In this document: piece after piece, positions 21,999-24,245 of the stretch
Numbering within the stretch: the first letter of the stretch is position 1
Layout of the letters: each line of letters begins with the position of its first letter
DNA from: an uncultured Clostridia bacterium
GTDB taxonomy: Bacteria; Bacillota; Clostridia; Oscillospirales; CAG-272
DNA: 24,245 nt
NCBI GenBank assembly: GCA_937894775.1
Contig: CALAXC010000191.1
Span: 1-24,245 of the forward strand
Reading direction: 5' to 3'
Translations under genes and position numbers: made by a program
The notes under the pieces: model-generated
Databases searched by the model: none
What the model was told of the DNA's origin: nothing
Seen by the model: the letters and a program-made list of their open reading frames with translations, nothing else

Positions 21999-23585
21999 TT
22001 AATCTTCTTTTTTCTTCTTTATAAACACAACACCCACAGCCAAAGCTATCGGTAATGCAAATCCCGCAGTAATAACTCCGCCGCATCCGTCGCCGATCTC
22101 GCCTGTTTCCGACGAGCTTTCAGATCCGTCGATGGCTACTGCCGAGCCGCTCACATTAAGATTAAGCGTTACAAGGTCGCAGGTCTTACCGTTGGTAAAC
22201 TTAACAAGGTACGTAACGGTATGCGCTCCGCCTGTAAGCGACGATGTATCTGCTTCGATAGCAAATTGCTTTGCCTTATCGCCCGCTTTGCCCTTTACTG
22301 TAGCACTGGCAGTTTTGGCTTTAGAGCCCAATACGGCATTTTCGGAATTGCCGTCAAAATAATATCCAAACTCTTTTATTGATGTCGAAAATCCTGCATA
22401 GCCTTCGATTCCCAACTTTTGACCCGCATTGACCTCAAAGGTATCGACCTCTTTTATCTTTGCTCCGTCAAGAGTAAATTTACTGATTCCGCTGCCGATA
22501 TGTTCTTTTACCTTTTTAAGTTCAGAGGTAATAGCATACTTATTTGGCGTAACCTTTGCTTCGGTCTCTTTTTCGGTTTCCTTTTCAGTAGGTACGCTCG
22601 TTGCAGTGCTTGTTGAAGTTGCCTGATAAATCGGATCTCCACCGCCCGCCTGTGTCTGAACGTAACCTGTCTTACCGTCATATTTTACCTGATAACAAGA
22701 TTTGCTTACGATTTTCGTTACCTCAAAGAAAGTACCCTTAGGGATAACTGTATAATCACCCGAAAGGCTTGAAGAGGTATACAAATATTTATTTGTTTCT
22801 CCTATCCAAAGGCCGGTGGTTGGATTTTCACCCGTATAATCAACCTTAGGAGCGGTATCGACCTTCTTGTAAGGAAGCGATCCAAATCCTAAAAACTTAG
22901 AATAGCTTCTCGCATAGCTCTTACAGTAAACTCCGCCGCCCTCGGGATTAAGTCCCGCCGCGTTTCCGGTGTTACCCTCTATAGTATAAACCGTTCCGTT
23001 TTTAACGTATCTTACTATACCTATGTGACCGCTACCCGTAAAGAATACAAGGTCACCCGATTTAGGAGTATAGCTGCTGCTCGCAGCATATCCGTATCCG
23101 CATTGTTTGAGGTTTTCATACCACTTCGGACAGCCTACTTCTCTCCATATGTAATTTTTATCACCCATATGATTACGCGCCCACGCGCCCTGCGAATTCT
23201 GATCGGTGCAACGCGACTGAAGCAAGCACCAGGAAACGTAAGCCGCACACCAAGCATATGCGTATCCGCCAACAGAGCCCATATTATAGCAGAATTCAGT
23301 ATAATTTCCGCCGCCGCCCTGAGTACCGTTAAATCCCGATTGGTTTGTTCCCTCTACGTAACCAAGCTGTGAAAGAGCTACAGCCAATACGTCTGTAACA
23401 CCGTCACCTGTAAGCGGTATCTGTGTAAGGTTTTTATAAAATCGGGAGCCCTTGTAAGCCGAGGACACGTCATTAGAGCCCTTTCTGTAGGTCACATTCT
23501 CCGCAGAAGTCAAGATTGAAAAGCAAGGCACTACCATAAGTAAACAAAGTAATACAGATAATACCTTAACCGCAACTTTCTTCAT
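21999..23585 (-). CDS. Secreted CHAP-SH3 amidase/peptidase, membrane-tethered (paralogue 2)
   Basis: A 528-residue paralogue of the gene at 19454-21001. Signal peptide about 1-28 (cut after LTSA). The CHAP domain has Cys113 in YAWCAAYVSWC, His187 in GSGHIGIVRY and Glu203/Asn205 in IEGNTG. An SH3-like domain covers about 256-312 (SCYQVKYDGKTGYV), followed by a Thr/Glu-rich linker (about 323-345) longer than in the paralogue and a beta-rich domain (about 348-480, FGYYFDGN, GGAHTVTYLVKF). It ends GDGCGG (498-503), a membrane helix and KKKKED. AAGGAG lies 8 nt before ATG 23585. The ubiquitin gene starts 29 nt after its stop, so the two are expected to be made together. The enzyme likely acts on peptidoglycan; action on another protein is not excluded. 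Confidence 0.88.
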   Translation of the reverse strand: MKKVAVKVLSVLLCLLMVVPCFSILTSAENVTYRKGSNDVSSAYKGSRFYKNLTQIPLTGDGVTDVLAVALSQLGYVEGTNQSGFNGTQGGGGNYTEFCYNMGSVGGYAYAWCAAYVSWCLLQSRCTDQNSQGAWARNHMGDKNYIWREVGCPKWYENLKQCGYGYAASSSYTPKSGDLVFFTGSGHIGIVRYVKNGTVYTIEGNTGNAAGLNPEGGGVYCKSYARSYSKFLGFGSLPYKKVDTAPKVDYTGENPTTGLWIGETNKYLYTSSSLSGDYTVIPKGTFFEVTKIVSKSCYQVKYDGKTGYVQTQAGGGDPIYQATSTSTATSVPTEKETEKETEAKVTPNKYAITSELKKVKEHIGSGISKFTLDGAKIKEVDTFEVNAGQKLGIEGYAGFSTSIKEFGYYFDGNSENAVLGSKAKTASATVKGKAGDKAKQFAIEADTSSLTGGAHTVTYLVKFTNGKTCDLVTLNLNVSGSAVAIDGSESSSETGEIGDGCGGVITAGFALPIALAVGVVFIKKKKED

Positions 23586-23633
23586 TGTTATTCTCCTTTA
23601 TATTTTATAAGAAATAAATTCCAATACAATAAA

Positions 23634-23662
23634 ATTATAGCATTTTATTTCAAAAAAGTCAA
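23634..23662 (-). promoter_or_regulatory. Sigma-A-like promoter of the CHAP-ubiquitin operon
   Basis: On the minus strand TTGACT (23657-23662), a 17-nt spacer and TATAAT (23634-23639), about 49 nt before the start codon. The same hexamers and spacer as the promoter of the paralogous operon suggest parallel expression. Confidence 0.85.
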
Positions 23663-23772
23663 CAAACTCAACCCCTTGCAAAAAATCTTTGTGAATATAC
23701 GCCAATTTACAGTCAAGGTTTTTATATATTATGCGATTAATACAAAGTAAAAGGAGTAAAAAAACAACTTTT

Positions 23773-23793
23773 GATAGCGGTGGATGAGTAGTT
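23773..23793 (+). repeat. 21-bp direct repeat, copy 1
   Basis: A 21-bp word beginning GATAGCGGTGGATGAGTAG recurs exactly at 23977-23997. In the second place it is the tail of a 45-bp palindromic element, so copy 1 looks like a truncated element. Confidence 0.85.
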
Positions 23794-23811
23794 AAAAAAC
23801 AAAAAAGACAC

Positions 23812-23856
23812 CTCATCCGCCTCGCAAGCTCAGCACCTTCTCCCACTGGAGAAGGC
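23812..23856 (-). repeat. 45-bp REP-like palindromic element, copy A (inverted)
   Basis: On the minus strand it reads GCCTTCTC, a short loop, GAGAAGG, about 15 nt and GCGGATGAG. It has the same length and layout as copy B at 23948-23992 in opposite orientation. The family is non-coding and hairpin-forming; open frames through it are spurious. Confidence 0.75.
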
Positions 23857-23947
23857 TTAGGAGATGTGATGCTTTCGACAACAAATTTAAACAAAGCAAA
23901 AGTTTGTACTTTTCACCAATCAGCCGCCAAAAGAACGGCATAAATTA

Positions 23948-23992
23948 GCCTTCTCTTGTGAGAGAAGGGGGACCGCGATAGCGGTGGATGAG
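23948..23992 (+). repeat. 45-bp REP-like palindromic element, copy B
   Basis: GCCTTCTC-TTGT-GAGAGAAGG followed by ACCGCGATAGCGGT (a second palindrome) and GGATGAG. It is the inverted relative of copy A 91 nt away. The pair brackets a short non-coding segment. Confidence 0.75.
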
Positions 23993-24000
23993 TAGTTGAA

Positions 24001-24245
24001 TAAATGAAAAATTAAAAAATGCCACCGTCGTAGATCCCGCTACGGCTACGCCTTGCGCTTTTTTTCGTTCCCATACGAAAAAAAGTTCGACTTCACTTCG
24101 TTTCGCTCAGGATGACGCGACGGAGTGGCGAACGCAACAATTAAGGCAAAAAGCCAAACCCTTTCAGCAAAGTTCTTGAAGGATAGGGGTGGGGCTGAGT
24201 CATTCAGATGCAGAAGTCGTGATTTGGTTCTCGTCGGCGTACAAA
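24001..24245. repeat. Gene-free right edge with hairpin and CTGAGCG-type repeat
   Basis: No credible gene. CTTTTTTTCGT (24058-24068) pairs with ACGAAAAAAAG (24075-24085), an 11-bp stem. It is followed at 24086-24116 by a stretch whose minus strand contains GTCATCCTGAGCGAAACGAA, a word common in intergenic repeats of many bacteria. The remaining bases to the window end hold nothing I can name. Confidence 0.6.

Noticed and set aside
21208..23585. A complete bacterial ubiquitin conjugation system (E1/E2/DUB)
   Set aside because: No E1-, E2- or JAB-like gene is visible in the window, the Gly-Gly is missing and the protein is exported.
18343..23585. Prophage origin for the CHAP genes (endolysins)
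   Set aside because: No other phage genes are present; both proteins have signal peptides and C-terminal membrane tails, unlike typical endolysins.
23598..23894. 98-residue minus-strand frame rich in SPKPSPVGEG-type sequence
   Set aside because: It runs through the 45-bp palindromic repeat and the promoter of the CHAP gene; such frames are typical artefacts of this repeat type.

Overview
The window looks like a chromosomal piece of an endospore-forming Clostridia bacterium, most likely an uncultured gut Oscillospiraceae/Ruminococcaceae-type organism. The reasons are a complete spoIIIA operon, Firmicutes-type Shine-Dalgarno sequences and sigma-A promoters, AT-leaning DNA, Sec-secreted proteins with C-terminal Cys/TM/Lys tails, and interspersed palindromic repeats at both edges. 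The family assignment is inference; the spore-former assignment is firm.

Layout. (1) 1-227: gene-free left edge made of small hairpins. (2) 228-6285, minus strand: spoIIIAA-AB-AC-AD-AE-AF-AG-AH, the mother-cell half of the channel that connects mother cell and forespore, followed by a P-loop ATPase of unknown role (PRK06851-like). The ATPase ribosome-binding site lies inside a terminator-like hairpin. A sigma-E-like promoter precedes spoIIIAA. (3) 6286-6591: divergent promoter region. (4) 6592-8376, plus strand: a single-pass membrane protein with a large beta-propeller-like outer part. (5) 8447-10939, minus strand: a HAD nucleotidase, murB and whiA, overlapping end to end. (6) 11158-18299, plus strand: coaE, a lytic transglycosylase, an M18 aminopeptidase, prfA, tsaC/ywlC, a GyrA/ParC-like topoisomerase subunit and a 31-residue membrane peptide, probably one long operon from a good sigma-A promoter. 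(7) 18343-23585, minus strand: an accessory secretome island. (8) 23586-24245: gene-free, repeat-rich right edge.

The island is the exciting part. It holds two paralogous two-gene operons, each with its own TTGACT-17-TATAAT promoter. Each starts with a secreted, membrane-tethered CHAP amidase/peptidase with an SH3-like domain. About 28-29 nt downstream comes a different secreted protein. In one operon it is a lipoprotein with a 20-unit Pro-Glu stalk and an exonuclease/endonuclease/phosphatase (EEP) fold that has lost active-site residues. In the other it is a secreted protein whose predicted mature N-terminus is an almost perfect eukaryotic ubiquitin: 63 of 74 residues are identical to human ubiquitin, with all seven lysines and the Ile44 patch kept. 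The terminal Gly-Gly is replaced by Thr-Asn and the chain continues into a 150-residue beta-rich domain. A protein this close to ubiquitin in a bacterium implies capture from a eukaryote, while the signal peptide and operon setting show it has been domesticated for export. The only precedent I know is the secreted ubiquitin of Bacteroides fragilis (BfUbb), an interbacterial toxin; the CHAP-ubiquitin pairing is not one I recognise.
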